Source: Pedobacter ghigonis
GTDB lineage: Bacteria > Bacteroidota > Bacteroidia > Sphingobacteriales > Sphingobacteriaceae
Direction: 5' to 3'
Length of the DNA: 64,000 nucleotides
NCBI RefSeq assembly: GCF_903166585.1
Contig: NZ_CAESCM010000013.1
Location: 62,001-126,000 of the forward strand
Position 1 is the stretch's first letter. Each line of letters begins with the position of its first letter. The notes below the pieces were generated by a model. The model had not been told where the DNA came from, did not search any database, and worked only from the letters and a program-made list of their open reading frames with translations. Of this stretch, positions 33,191-42,709 are shown one piece after another. The position numbers and the translations under genes were made by a program.

Positions 33191-33494
33191 TATCTACTGG
33201 TTGGTGTCTCACCAACCAGATTGGTATTACTTGAAGGGTCTCTCAGTTGTGAGATGCTGAAATAAATTCAGCATGACGATTCGGGAATAAGGTGAATGGG
33301 ATGTTGTGTTAGATACTTCTTGAGTCGGTCGGTGAGACGCCAACCGATAGGGTAATTCGGGATCTCGTCCCCCTTAGAAGGGGGCAGGGGGATGATTTAT
33401 CTATCTACTGGTTGTGTTTCACTAACCAGCTTTGTATTACTTGAAGGGTCTCTCAGTTGTGAGATGCTGAAATAAATTCAGCATGACGATTTGG
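33191..33494. repeat. direct repeat pair in the parE-yihY gap
   Basis: A segment of about 93 bp starting TATCTACTGGTTG and ending AATTCAGCATGACGAT occurs at 33191-33284 and again at 33402-33494 with few differences. Between them lie another hairpin word (CGGTGAGACGCCAACCG) and a CCCCCTTAGAAGGGGG palindrome at about 33369-33384. No gene is seen in this 378-bp gap. Confidence 0.8.
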
Positions 33495-33527
33495 GAGTAA
33501 GATGATCTGAATTATAATCTAAGTTAA

Positions 33528-34553
33528 CTATTCTTTCGGCAGGTTAACTGTATCTTCAGGGTGTTGTGGAGGCAATACATCAACCTTTTTCTCTACAATG
33601 GTAATTTTAGTAAATACGGCATACTTACTGGGCGAAATACCACCATCGTACTTCTCGGCATAAGCTTGTGTAAATTCTGCCCCGAAATAAAGGATAATGG
33701 AGGTATAATAAATCCACAGCAGAATAATGATAATAGAACCTGCGGCACCAAAAGCCGAAACAGTACTTCCTTTTTCGATGTAAATGCCGATTAAATATTT
33801 GCCCAGGCTAAACAACAGCGCGGTAAATAATGCACCGGTTATAGCCGATTTCCATTTAATATTAACATCGGGCAATACCTTAAAAATAATGGTAAATACG
33901 GCTGTTACTGCCAAAAGTGTAAGTGCATTGTTTAAAATGTAAATGAGTAGTGCCATGGTATCGTTGGCAACGGGAATCACATCTTCTACCTTGCTTTGCG
34001 AAATTAATGCAACCAGTTTATCGCCCAAACCAACCACTACACTGTTAATTACCAGCGATACCAGCAGCAAAAAGCCCATCGATACAATGAGTGAGAAAGA
34101 AAGCAATCTATTGGTTAGCATTTTAATCCAGCCTTTTTTGGGCATGGCCTTTACTTTCCAGATCAGGTTTATACTGTCTTGTATTTCGATAAAAATGGCC
34201 GTTGCACCAATAATTAATGTACCAATACCAATAATTAAGCCCATAGTAGATTGACCTGTTTTGTTGGCATGATCAACAAAGCCCTGTATCTGGGTAGCTG
34301 CGGGTTTTCCAACCAGTTCGGTAACTTCGATAAAAAACTTATCGCGGGTTTTCATTTTGTCGCCGAAAAACAGCGTGGCCGCCGAGAGTACGATAATAAT
34401 GAGTGGTGTAAGCGAAAAGATAGTGTAGTAAGCCAGAGAGGCACTCAATTTCATTACCCTGTCTTCCATAAAGCCTTTTCCAGCCGCTATAAAAAGGTGA
34501 TAAATGGCAACAAAAAAATATTTGATTTTATGTAATACTCTTACTCTCTTCAT
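33528..34553 (-). CDS. YihY/BrkB family inner-membrane protein (second copy)
   Basis: A protein of 341 residues, paralogous to the protein at 12317: KLSASLAYYTIFSLTPLIIIVLSAATLFFG, KVKAMPKKGWIKMLTNRLLSFSLI and GAAGSIIIILLWIYYTSIILYFGAEFTQAYA correspond closely. Six membrane helices are expected; the transport function is unproven. It starts 7 bp after the tamL stop codon and so belongs to the tamB-tamL transcript, which may point to a role in envelope biogenesis for this copy. Confidence 0.92.
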   Translation of the reverse strand: MKRVRVLHKIKYFFVAIYHLFIAAGKGFMEDRVMKLSASLAYYTIFSLTPLIIIVLSAATLFFGDKMKTRDKFFIEVTELVGKPAATQIQGFVDHANKTGQSTMGLIIGIGTLIIGATAIFIEIQDSINLIWKVKAMPKKGWIKMLTNRLLSFSLIVSMGFLLLVSLVINSVVVGLGDKLVALISQSKVEDVIPVANDTMALLIYILNNALTLLAVTAVFTIIFKVLPDVNIKWKSAITGALFTALLFSLGKYLIGIYIEKGSTVSAFGAAGSIIIILLWIYYTSIILYFGAEFTQAYAEKYDGGISPSKYAVFTKITIVEKKVDVLPPQHPEDTVNLPKE

Positions 34554-34560
34554 CAGAACA

Positions 34561-36873
34561 CTAAAACGGATATCCTATCCCAATATTAAAAATTAAATTT
34601 TGTCTGCGCCAGTCTTTACTTCCAAAATTGATATCGTTGAATACCCAACGTTGTCCTTCCGGTAAATAAGGTTTACGCACAGGAAAGGCCACATCCAGGC
34701 GCACCACAAAAATACTAACATCTACCCTTAAGCCTGCACCTGTACCCACAGCAAGTTCATTAAATGCATTTTTTAGCTTAAAGCCAGAGCCAAGTCTGGC
34801 AGTTTCCGGTTTGCCGGGTTCTCCGAGATCTTCTTTCCTAAGCCAGATATTACCTGCATCAACAAATAATGCGCCATACAATATACTTACAATTTTAAAG
34901 CGCAGTTCAGAGTTGAGCATTAACTTAATATCACCACCCTGATCTGCAAAAATGGCATTATCCGGAACTTTATAAGTACCCGGGCCTAAAGTACGGGCAG
35001 GGAAGGCCCTTACATCGTTACTGCCACCGGCAAAGAACTGTCTTACAAAAGGCAATGAAGTACTGTTGCCATAAGCAAAACCATAACCTAAATTTAAGCG
35101 GTTGGCCCAAATCAGGTTTTTGGTAATTTTATAATAGTCTCTTAAATCTGCTTCCGCACGGATAAACTGGGTTAACGGAACATTAAAAATGGTTCGTTTG
35201 CCTTCATCATTTTTTGAAGTAAACAAACCCCACACATTACCACCAGTTTCTAAAGCGCCATAGAAATATACATTATTCCGGCGGCTATCTTCCATTTGGT
35301 TGGTATAGGTGAAATTGTAATTGCTACCTACAATGAATTGGTTTTCAAGTGTAGATCTTAAAAGCGGATTCCTTTTAAAAAGGCTATCTCTCGTATTGGT
35401 GTCCGGAAAACTTGTAGCTACATAACTAATCGATATCGGATTAAAATTATGCTCCTTGTACTGGTTTTCCTTGAAATTATAACCGTATTCGCCCTTAATT
35501 GCGTGCAAAGTATATTCCGAACCCCTGTTTAGCATCTGGTAAGAAAGCGAGGTAATGGTTTTGGGAATAAAGGCATTAGTGCTATTCGGTTTGTAAAACG
35601 GAACAATTAACCTCGGGAAAGTTAGTTTTCCTTCGGCTGTAAACGACAATGAATTTTTGCCCAGCGAGGTTCCTTTAGTTTGTGTTTCAAAGCCGCCACT
35701 AACACTTAAATCGAGCTGCTCGGCATTTCTGAACAGGTTACGGGTGGTTTGGGTTACCTTAACTTCCGAACCCACAAAATTATTCGATTTACTGGTTCCG
35801 GTAACCGAGAAGGTAAGCGAGTTTTTCTTTAAAGGGGTTAAATAGATATTCAGGTCAAGCTGATTGTTCCTGAAACTATCTACTGGCAAAAATTCAGCCC
35901 TGACATCCTGAAACGCACCTACATTTACCATCCGGTTTAGCGATTGGTTATGATCTTTACGGTTGTATGGTTCTCCTTTTTGAAAGAATACCAGGCGGTC
36001 GAAAAGTTTAGGTTTAAATGTATTGCGATTATCGTAAATGTTAAAATCGTTATATACCAAGGGACTTAGCTTCCTTAAAGCACTATCTCTTCGCAACGAA
36101 TAGTTGGGATAAATATTGATGTTTTTAATGGTATAAGGCTTTACAGCGGCATCAGGCGCAATATCCTTAACTTTTACCCTAATATTCACCAGGTTTTGGC
36201 CAATGGTACTATCCACTTGTATAATCAGGTAATCGGGACTGAAATAGAAATAACCAATTTCTTTCAGGTCGTTATCAATCCTGATCCGTTCGTTTTTATA
36301 AGTGTCGATATCATAAAAATCGCCAACTTTTAACAAGGTTTTATCTTTGTTGGCATTGATGTTTTTGGTTAAGATACCGGTATCGGGCGGGAAAGTTACT
36401 TTGTTGATTTTATAGCGCTGGCCGGTAACTGCCGTATAAATGGCTTTACCTTTTTTTTCTTTCACTACGGTATCGCCGGTAACATTGGCTTGCAGGTACC
36501 CTTCACTGATGAGGTAACTGGTAAGTACATCGTTATTGTATTTCAGTTTTACATCGTTCAGCAGCACCGGGGCTTCTCCTTTTCTACGCAGCCAGTTCCT
36601 GAAACCCTTTGGCTTTTTAGGTTCGCCGGCAAGGTTGTAAAGGCCAAGTTTGAATTTGATCCCCAGGATAGAACTGTTAGGACGAGGCCTTGTTTTTGCC
36701 TCCAGATCGTTTTTAATCTGCTTTTCGTTATCAATCTTACCAGAAGAATCCGGATTGATTTTCACTTCTGCACCGGTGTACAAAATCTGTCCTGGTTTTA
36801 AAGATTTGGTACTGCTGCAAGCCCAAACTAAACAGGCCAGTAAAAATAAAAGCGGTCTAGTTAGTTTTCTCAT
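34561..36873 (-). CDS. tamL: TamL-type outer membrane lipoprotein (BamA/TamA superfamily)
   Basis: About 770 residues. The open frame begins at a TTG (36891), but the ATG at 36873 gives a lipoprotein signal peptide ending VWAC (Cys about 18) with SSTKSLKPGQ after it. POTRA-like repeats (about 30-330; VKINPDSSGK, YKINKVTFPPDTG, YTIKNINIYPNYS) precede an Omp85-type barrel (about 340-770) ending in the aromatic residue of GIGYPF. The FAGGSNDVRAFPARTLGPGTY motif matches the conserved L6 loop (RGY/R-F) region of Omp85 proteins. In Bacteroidota a lipidated TamA-like protein pairs with TamB. It overlaps the tamB 3' end by 17 bp and precedes a yihY gene. Confidence 0.9.
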   Translation of the reverse strand: MRKLTRPLLFLLACLVWACSSTKSLKPGQILYTGAEVKINPDSSGKIDNEKQIKNDLEAKTRPRPNSSILGIKFKLGLYNLAGEPKKPKGFRNWLRRKGEAPVLLNDVKLKYNNDVLTSYLISEGYLQANVTGDTVVKEKKGKAIYTAVTGQRYKINKVTFPPDTGILTKNINANKDKTLLKVGDFYDIDTYKNERIRIDNDLKEIGYFYFSPDYLIIQVDSTIGQNLVNIRVKVKDIAPDAAVKPYTIKNINIYPNYSLRRDSALRKLSPLVYNDFNIYDNRNTFKPKLFDRLVFFQKGEPYNRKDHNQSLNRMVNVGAFQDVRAEFLPVDSFRNNQLDLNIYLTPLKKNSLTFSVTGTSKSNNFVGSEVKVTQTTRNLFRNAEQLDLSVSGGFETQTKGTSLGKNSLSFTAEGKLTFPRLIVPFYKPNSTNAFIPKTITSLSYQMLNRGSEYTLHAIKGEYGYNFKENQYKEHNFNPISISYVATSFPDTNTRDSLFKRNPLLRSTLENQFIVGSNYNFTYTNQMEDSRRNNVYFYGALETGGNVWGLFTSKNDEGKRTIFNVPLTQFIRAEADLRDYYKITKNLIWANRLNLGYGFAYGNSTSLPFVRQFFAGGSNDVRAFPARTLGPGTYKVPDNAIFADQGGDIKLMLNSELRFKIVSILYGALFVDAGNIWLRKEDLGEPGKPETARLGSGFKLKNAFNELAVGTGAGLRVDVSIFVVRLDVAFPVRKPYLPEGQRWVFNDINFGSKDWRRQNLIFNIGIGYPF

Positions 36874-39800
36874 CTTGTGCTTTCTGTTCAATGTTTCTTA
36901 TTCTTCTAATGCGTTTCTTCTGAAATATCTCTCTGAATTTGTTGTAATCTACCACCAGGGTAAAGCCTAAGCCGGTTTCGATAATCTGGCCTTGCACAAT
37001 CACATCATTCTGGTTGCGGCGGTAAGCCCTTAACCGGTAGCGGCCATCGGCCGAAAGTGCGTATTCTACATTTACGTTTCCAGCTATATTGGTCGATTTT
37101 TCTCCCGGTGCCTGCGGCCCTTCCAGTGCGAACGAACTACCTACGGTAACCGTTAAGCGATCGTTCAGTAGCTTTTTAGATAAGCCAACTTCTAAATCGG
37201 TTTTTTGCTGCATCGAACCTGTAGAGTAATCTTCTGATGAATTTACCCCGAAGTTGAGGTCTACACCTTGTATCAAATCTGAAGTTAAATTGTTTAGCTG
37301 CTCAGTTAGCAATTTACTTACACTCGAGCGGGCAAGGGTAGAAACCCCACCGCCACCACCAGCCAAACTCTGGAACGGATTATTAGCAATAAACCGGTTT
37401 AAAGCCAGCAAGGCGAAAACCTGCTTGTTCAGTTCGCTTTCATCGCGGTTTACGTTAATCAGCTTGGTATACACCTGACCGCTCAATGCGCCACGCTCAT
37501 TTTCTGGCAAATCGAGTTTAAATGAAATGGTCGGTTTTAACAGTTCACCTTTCAGCATTAAATAAACCTGAAATGGCAATTTGGTCCGGGCTTCGTAAAG
37601 ATCTGGCTGATTAAGCAAATCAATAGGGGCTGCATTTACCTCGTATAAAGCCGTGATGTTGGCATTGGCCGATGTTGGTTCGCCGGTCCAGATAATGGTG
37701 CTGCCTTTTACCAGTTTAAACTCTTTTTTAACTACAGCCAGGGTAAGGTTGTACGAACCATCTACAATTTCGTAACGGCCCGTCATGCTGATTTTACCGC
37801 TGGGGTCCATCGTTACATTTAAATCGGCATCGCCTTTAACATTCAGGTTGTCGCCACTGGCCGGGTCTACCACCACATTAAGTTCTGCCTCAGGGTCGAT
37901 ATTTACTGCTGCAACTAAATTTAAGCCTTTAATAGGTGCTTTACTGATGCTATCCACCTTCAATGCTTTTTTGCCGTTAAATGGCGGGGCATCTTCATCA
38001 ATAAACTGAACGATACCTTCCTGGTCGATAATAGATGGATCGTTAGCAGGCAGGGCAAAGAAAAACTTGGTACCCTTGTTTACCTTAATATTCATGTTTA
38101 CATCGGGCTGGTTCAGGTCGCCGCGCACTTTGATATCGCTGGTTAAGAAAACCGTTCCGTAAATCATGTCGTTATCGGCTGCGGTCGAATTCAGTGCCCT
38201 GAAATTATTGGTTTTGATATCCAAACCGAAGCGGTAGTTCTTAAAATCGCTGGTGTAAACTTTGCCGTTAATGGTGGCTTTCTGGTTTAAAGAATCGATC
38301 AGGGTAAAGTTGTTAAAACTGATCCCTTCTTCAGTAAACGAAATCTTCTCGTTTGGCATCCGGAAATAAGAGTTTACATAGGCTACATTAAATCCTGCGT
38401 TATTGAAGGTTAAATCGCCCAGTATTTTTGGTGCAGTTAATGCGCCTTTAACGGTTAGTGCTCCCGTTAGGGTACCTGTGCCACGTTTCAGCTGCCCGGC
38501 CGATAAGCTCTCAATGTTCTTCATTTCAATCTTATCGATATTTACGGTCAGATCTAATGCACTTTGAGGTGCAGTATAATAAAAACCGTTGGCCCTCAAT
38601 TCGTGCACGCCGGTTAATGCGACATTTACCTCGAAAGCATTTTCAGTATTGTTGTTTACGGCTAAGCGCAAGGTACCCAACTGGTCTTTCTGGTAGCGCA
38701 GCTGATCGATAGTGAGATTGGCCTCAAATTTCGGGGTTGTGGCCAGGTCTTTTACATTGGCTGTTCCATTTAAACGACCGCCTACCAAAGTAGTATCGGT
38801 TTCGGCAAATTTGGTAAGGGTTTCCAGTTGGAAATCTTTAAACTCAACCGCTAAAGGTGCATTGGGCTCGGTCGGGTTGCTGTTTATGGCCAGCGATTGG
38901 CCGCTGTTACTGATCTGGAACTGGTTAACCAAAATACCCGAAGCCCCAAACTGGATGTAATTATCTTGCGAAACCACCCATTTCTGGTAATCGAGCAACA
39001 GTTTTTGCGGATCGAGGGTAAATTTAAAATCTTTGTTAATGGATTGGAAATTACCACCAATTACATATTTATTTTTACGTTGCCTGTCGCGTAAGAAAAT
39101 GTTTATGCCTAAATTATTGTTGGCGGCATCGCCGGTAACCTCTGTATTAAAAAGGGCAATGGAAGGACTTTGCAAACTTTTAACAGTTAAACTGTAATCG
39201 AGTTTATTGTTGTCGTTATTGATGTTTAAAACCGTGGTATCTACTTTAAAATCGCCGTAAACCACCTGCGGGAAATTTCCTTTAATCTGCAGGCTGTCTT
39301 TTTGGGTATCAATTAAGCCATAAAACTGAGATTGTTTAAACACCGTTAATTCAGGTACAAAACTCTTCAGCAGTTTTGAGTCGTACACACGCACAAAGAA
39401 CCTCAGGCGCTGATCGGGAACTTTAGTAACAGTGCCGAAAGCATAATACTTATTGATTTCATTGATAATGGCACTACTGATATTGGTTAACTGGTATTTA
39501 CCGTCAATTCTGGCCGATAAAATTTCTGATTTTAGCGTGAGTTCATTTTCAGTAGCGGTTGTTTTGGCGCGTACCGAAATAGTATCTACATTAATCCGCT
39601 GTTTATCTTTTACTAGTTGCAGTCCGGTTACATCAATCGATCCGTTTAAATAATCGGCATCGGCGGTAGCCAGGTCTACTTTAACTACACCTGCTGCACT
39701 TAATACGGTAGGACTAAAATTTAAAGCCTGCAGGTTAACCTGTTTTAAATTTAAGTCGGCCTTTACGCTTGGGTACTTCCCGGCCAGGTTAACTTTAGCA

Positions 39801-41881
39801 TCGAGGGCAAAGTTCGCATTGCTATCGGGCATACTGCTTTTTACCACCACATTCTGGTTGGCATAGGTGCCCGCTACATTTAAATTGCGGTAAGTATATT
39901 TATTGTAGTAAGCACTTAACACCTTCGCATTAAATTTAGCATTGATTTTTTTAGGATCTAAACCGGTACCCGCCACCCTGGCTTTTGCCGAAACACGCCC
40001 CAATTTGGGCTGCATTTTTAACAAACGGCCAACGTTAAAATTGTTCAGGCTAATATCGGCCTGGTAACTTTCTTTGCCTTTTGGCCCTTTCATTCCTGCA
40101 ATTACATTGGCACCACCCATATCCGTCAGGATGTTTAGGTTGGTGTTGAAATCAGTCATCGATCCTTTGAAATTACCTTTTGCATCAATTACATTGGGCA
40201 GTTCGATGGTAGGCGGGAGTGCTTTTTTAGGTACGGCGACCAAAATATCGCTTTTGGTAACATGGAGCTTTTTGATGTTTAAATCCAGAAAAGTTTTTTT
40301 GATATCGGGCAGGCCTTTTGCTTTTCCACTGATATCGATCTGGGTATTTTTTAATCCACTAATTTGTAAGCGTGGAATATTCAGGTTATTTAAATAACCG
40401 TTAACATCAGCATTGAGTCTTATTTTTTCGTTGCGGTAGTTAGTCGGAATCGCATCGCTAAAAAAGCCCGCATCCTTTAAACCGATTGTCGTATTTTTAA
40501 AAGCCAGGTTAAGTTTTACACGTTCAGGATGTTTAGTCAGATCCTCCATCGAAGTAAAATTAAGCTCAGTGGCATTTTCGATGGTGGTATTTGGGGTTTT
40601 GAGTACAAAATTGCTCAGTTTAATCTGCTTGTCATTGTACACGGCGTCGCCTTTCAACTCATTTAATACAAAACCGCTTTTTTCTTTTAGTGAGCCATTT
40701 TTAACATTGGCTTTTATCCCCGCTGCACTGTACGATACGTCGCTCGCACCTAAATTTAATCCGGAAATTTTGAGGTGGTTAAAATCCATTCCTTTTACCG
40801 CAGGTTTAGCGCCAAGGTTATCGAACTGCACCTGATTATCGGCCAGGCTAATGTTTTTGATCAGCAGCCCCAGGGTCGATTTTTCGGGTAATACGGTATC
40901 TTTTACTTTTTTTAAATCGTTACCGGGCGCAGGTTTAAAGGCAAACAGGATGTTAGATTTGTTTAAATGTGCATCATCAACCGCGTATTTGCTATTGGTT
41001 AAATCTACTTTTAAGTTAACCAAACCAAGGTCGTTTACATCGGCAACAGCTTTGGTAGTCGAAATCTGATCGTCGTAATTTACTTTTACCTTGCTGAAAA
41101 CGAAATTCTCCACTTCTATTAAAGGCAGTTTTCCCTGCTCTTTCTCACTGCTATCTACGCTGTTGGTGATGTGTTGCACCAGCTGTACCAGCGGTTTTTG
41201 CTGCAGGTACCTTAAAGATGTATTATTTAAGCTCAGCTCCTTAATCACATAATGCTGGTTGGCCAGATCAAAATCTTTGATTTTTGTTTTAAAGGCACCC
41301 AGGTAAAGCTTTACATCGTTGCCGGCCACATCATCGCGGTAGCTAAGGCCTATATCTTCAAACGAAACTTTATCGACCGAAAATTTTAGGGTAGAGGTGG
41401 TATCTTTCTTTACTTTCTCTTCGGGCTTTTTCTGATCGCTTGCAAAAGCATCAACCAGGAAAGAAAAATTGAATGTGGTATCGGGGCTAATGCGCTTCAC
41501 ATTTGCGCGTACATTTTTTAACTCAATATTATTTACCTCAACAGTGTTCTTTAACAACTTAAACAAGCTAATGTCTACGGCTAGTTTTTCGGCATAAAGC
41601 AGGGTATCACCTTTGCGGTCTTCGATATAGAATTTGTTTAGCACAACATCTTTGGGCAGGGCTATTTTGATGCTTTCGAGGCTAACTTCGGTTTTGGTTT
41701 TGGTCTTGAGGTAGTTGATGGCCTTATCCTTTACAAAGTTTTGAACGGCCGGAATATTTAGCGACAGCGCTAAACCTACCACCAATATAATAATGGAGGC
41801 AATTATCCACAGTAAAATTTTAAGACTTTTGCGTACGTATTTATTCAAAACTGAGGGTGTTTGGTGTTTGTTTAAAGCCAA
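36857..41881 (-). CDS. tamB: TamB-like translocation and assembly module protein
   Basis: A very large protein (1674 residues) with one N-terminal membrane helix (ILLWIIASIIILVVGLALSL). A long periplasmic body of repeating beta-strands follows, as in the AsmA/TamB bridge proteins that carry phospholipids or assist barrel assembly. The C-terminal DUF490 domain (about 1290-1640) includes DASGDNLNVKGDADLNVTMDP and LEVGLSKKLLNDRLTVTVGSSF. The start codon appears to be TTG (41881); no ATG lies before the membrane helix. It heads the tamB-tamL-yihY operon on the minus strand and is divergent from cdd. Confidence 0.92.
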   Translation of the reverse strand: MALNKHQTPSVLNKYVRKSLKILLWIIASIIILVVGLALSLNIPAVQNFVKDKAINYLKTKTKTEVSLESIKIALPKDVVLNKFYIEDRKGDTLLYAEKLAVDISLFKLLKNTVEVNNIELKNVRANVKRISPDTTFNFSFLVDAFASDQKKPEEKVKKDTTSTLKFSVDKVSFEDIGLSYRDDVAGNDVKLYLGAFKTKIKDFDLANQHYVIKELSLNNTSLRYLQQKPLVQLVQHITNSVDSSEKEQGKLPLIEVENFVFSKVKVNYDDQISTTKAVADVNDLGLVNLKVDLTNSKYAVDDAHLNKSNILFAFKPAPGNDLKKVKDTVLPEKSTLGLLIKNISLADNQVQFDNLGAKPAVKGMDFNHLKISGLNLGASDVSYSAAGIKANVKNGSLKEKSGFVLNELKGDAVYNDKQIKLSNFVLKTPNTTIENATELNFTSMEDLTKHPERVKLNLAFKNTTIGLKDAGFFSDAIPTNYRNEKIRLNADVNGYLNNLNIPRLQISGLKNTQIDISGKAKGLPDIKKTFLDLNIKKLHVTKSDILVAVPKKALPPTIELPNVIDAKGNFKGSMTDFNTNLNILTDMGGANVIAGMKGPKGKESYQADISLNNFNVGRLLKMQPKLGRVSAKARVAGTGLDPKKINAKFNAKVLSAYYNKYTYRNLNVAGTYANQNVVVKSSMPDSNANFALDAKVNLAGKYPSVKADLNLKQVNLQALNFSPTVLSAAGVVKVDLATADADYLNGSIDVTGLQLVKDKQRINVDTISVRAKTTATENELTLKSEILSARIDGKYQLTNISSAIINEINKYYAFGTVTKVPDQRLRFFVRVYDSKLLKSFVPELTVFKQSQFYGLIDTQKDSLQIKGNFPQVVYGDFKVDTTVLNINNDNNKLDYSLTVKSLQSPSIALFNTEVTGDAANNNLGINIFLRDRQRKNKYVIGGNFQSINKDFKFTLDPQKLLLDYQKWVVSQDNYIQFGASGILVNQFQISNSGQSLAINSNPTEPNAPLAVEFKDFQLETLTKFAETDTTLVGGRLNGTANVKDLATTPKFEANLTIDQLRYQKDQLGTLRLAVNNNTENAFEVNVALTGVHELRANGFYYTAPQSALDLTVNIDKIEMKNIESLSAGQLKRGTGTLTGALTVKGALTAPKILGDLTFNNAGFNVAYVNSYFRMPNEKISFTEEGISFNNFTLIDSLNQKATINGKVYTSDFKNYRFGLDIKTNNFRALNSTAADNDMIYGTVFLTSDIKVRGDLNQPDVNMNIKVNKGTKFFFALPANDPSIIDQEGIVQFIDEDAPPFNGKKALKVDSISKAPIKGLNLVAAVNIDPEAELNVVVDPASGDNLNVKGDADLNVTMDPSGKISMTGRYEIVDGSYNLTLAVVKKEFKLVKGSTIIWTGEPTSANANITALYEVNAAPIDLLNQPDLYEARTKLPFQVYLMLKGELLKPTISFKLDLPENERGALSGQVYTKLINVNRDESELNKQVFALLALNRFIANNPFQSLAGGGGGVSTLARSSVSKLLTEQLNNLTSDLIQGVDLNFGVNSSEDYSTGSMQQKTDLEVGLSKKLLNDRLTVTVGSSFALEGPQAPGEKSTNIAGNVNVEYALSADGRYRLRAYRRNQNDVIVQGQIIETGLGFTLVVDYNKFREIFQKKRIRRIRNIEQKAQDEKTN

Positions 41882-41997
41882 AAACTATGCCGTTTAAATT
41901 AAATTTAGCTGGCATTTTATTAAATAATACAAAAAATAACCTAAATTGTTCGCCCGCTATAAAAATTTAACATGGCCGGTGTAATAAACAGTTTAAA

Positions 41998-42486
41998 ATG
42001 AATTCAATAAATCTAAATATATCTTTTGAACAATACGCGGGTATTGATGAATTAATAGAAAAAGACCGCATATTGTGCCAACAGGCTGAGCAGGCTTTAG
42101 CCACTTCATACTCACCTTATTCTAAATTCAGGGTAGGTACGGCTATCCGTTTGGCTTCGGGTGAAATAGCTTTAGGAAGCAACCAGGAAAACCTGGCTTA
42201 CCCATCAGGACTATGTGCCGAACGTGTGGCCCTTTTTGCCATTGGTGCCAGGTATCCTGATGCAGTGATCGAAAGTATGGCCATTACTGCACAAACCGAT
42301 CATTTCGAAGTTTTAAAGCCGGTTACCTCTTGCGGAGGCTGCTTACAGGTAATGATTGAATTTGAGCGCAAACAACAAAGCCCGATTGAAGTGATTTTTT
42401 ATTGCTTAAACGGTGAGGTACTAAAAGTGCCCAGCGTAAAAAGCTTATTGCCTTTTGCTTTTGTGGAGGATAGGTTGGAGCGGTAA
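41998..42486 (+). CDS. cdd: cytidine deaminase
   Basis: Zinc enzyme of pyrimidine salvage that converts cytidine or deoxycytidine to uridine forms. It has 162 residues with the family motifs SPYSKFRVGTAIRL, LCAERVALFA (zinc Cys and catalytic Glu) and TSCGGCLQVM (two further zinc Cys). The unusually long first 20 residues are seen in related Bacteroidota enzymes. It is transcribed divergently from tamB and followed by intergenic repeats. Confidence 0.96.
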   Translation: MNSINLNISFEQYAGIDELIEKDRILCQQAEQALATSYSPYSKFRVGTAIRLASGEIALGSNQENLAYPSGLCAERVALFAIGARYPDAVIESMAITAQTDHFEVLKPVTSCGGCLQVMIEFERKQQSPIEVIFYCLNGEVLKVPSVKSLLPFAFVEDRLER

Positions 42487-42540
42487 GTTTAGATGCACAT
42501 TTTTAGAAATTCGGTTTCTAATTGTCTGGCGGTAAACTCA

Positions 42541-42645
42541 GTCCCCCTTTTGAAGGGGGTAGGGGGATGATAATGGAATAGAGATTTTAGATTTTCTAAT
42601 TTGATTGTTTACAACTTCATCCCCCCTGCCCCCTTCGAAGGGGGA
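42541..42645. repeat. inverted pair of C/G-run repeats
   Basis: GTCCCCCTTTTGAAGGGGGT (from 42541) followed by AGGGGGATGA, and the reverse-oriented TCATCCCCCCTGCCCCCTTC (from 42618) followed by GAAGGGGGA. Another copy lies at about 33369-33396. Each contains its own CCCCCTT/AAGGGGG palindrome. Confidence 0.8.
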
Positions 42646-42668
42646 AATAGGATTTCGTTAAAATCAAA

Positions 42669-42695
42669 CGTTTACCGTACAAACTATTATATTTG
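42669..42695 (+). promoter_or_regulatory. probable promoter for the PNGase F-like gene
   Basis: TATATTTG (42688-42695) matches the Bacteroidota -7 box exactly, with GTTTACC at about 42669 as a possible -33 element. The ATG follows 15 bp later. Confidence 0.55.
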
Positions 42696-42709
42696 GTTTT
42701 TTAACCACA

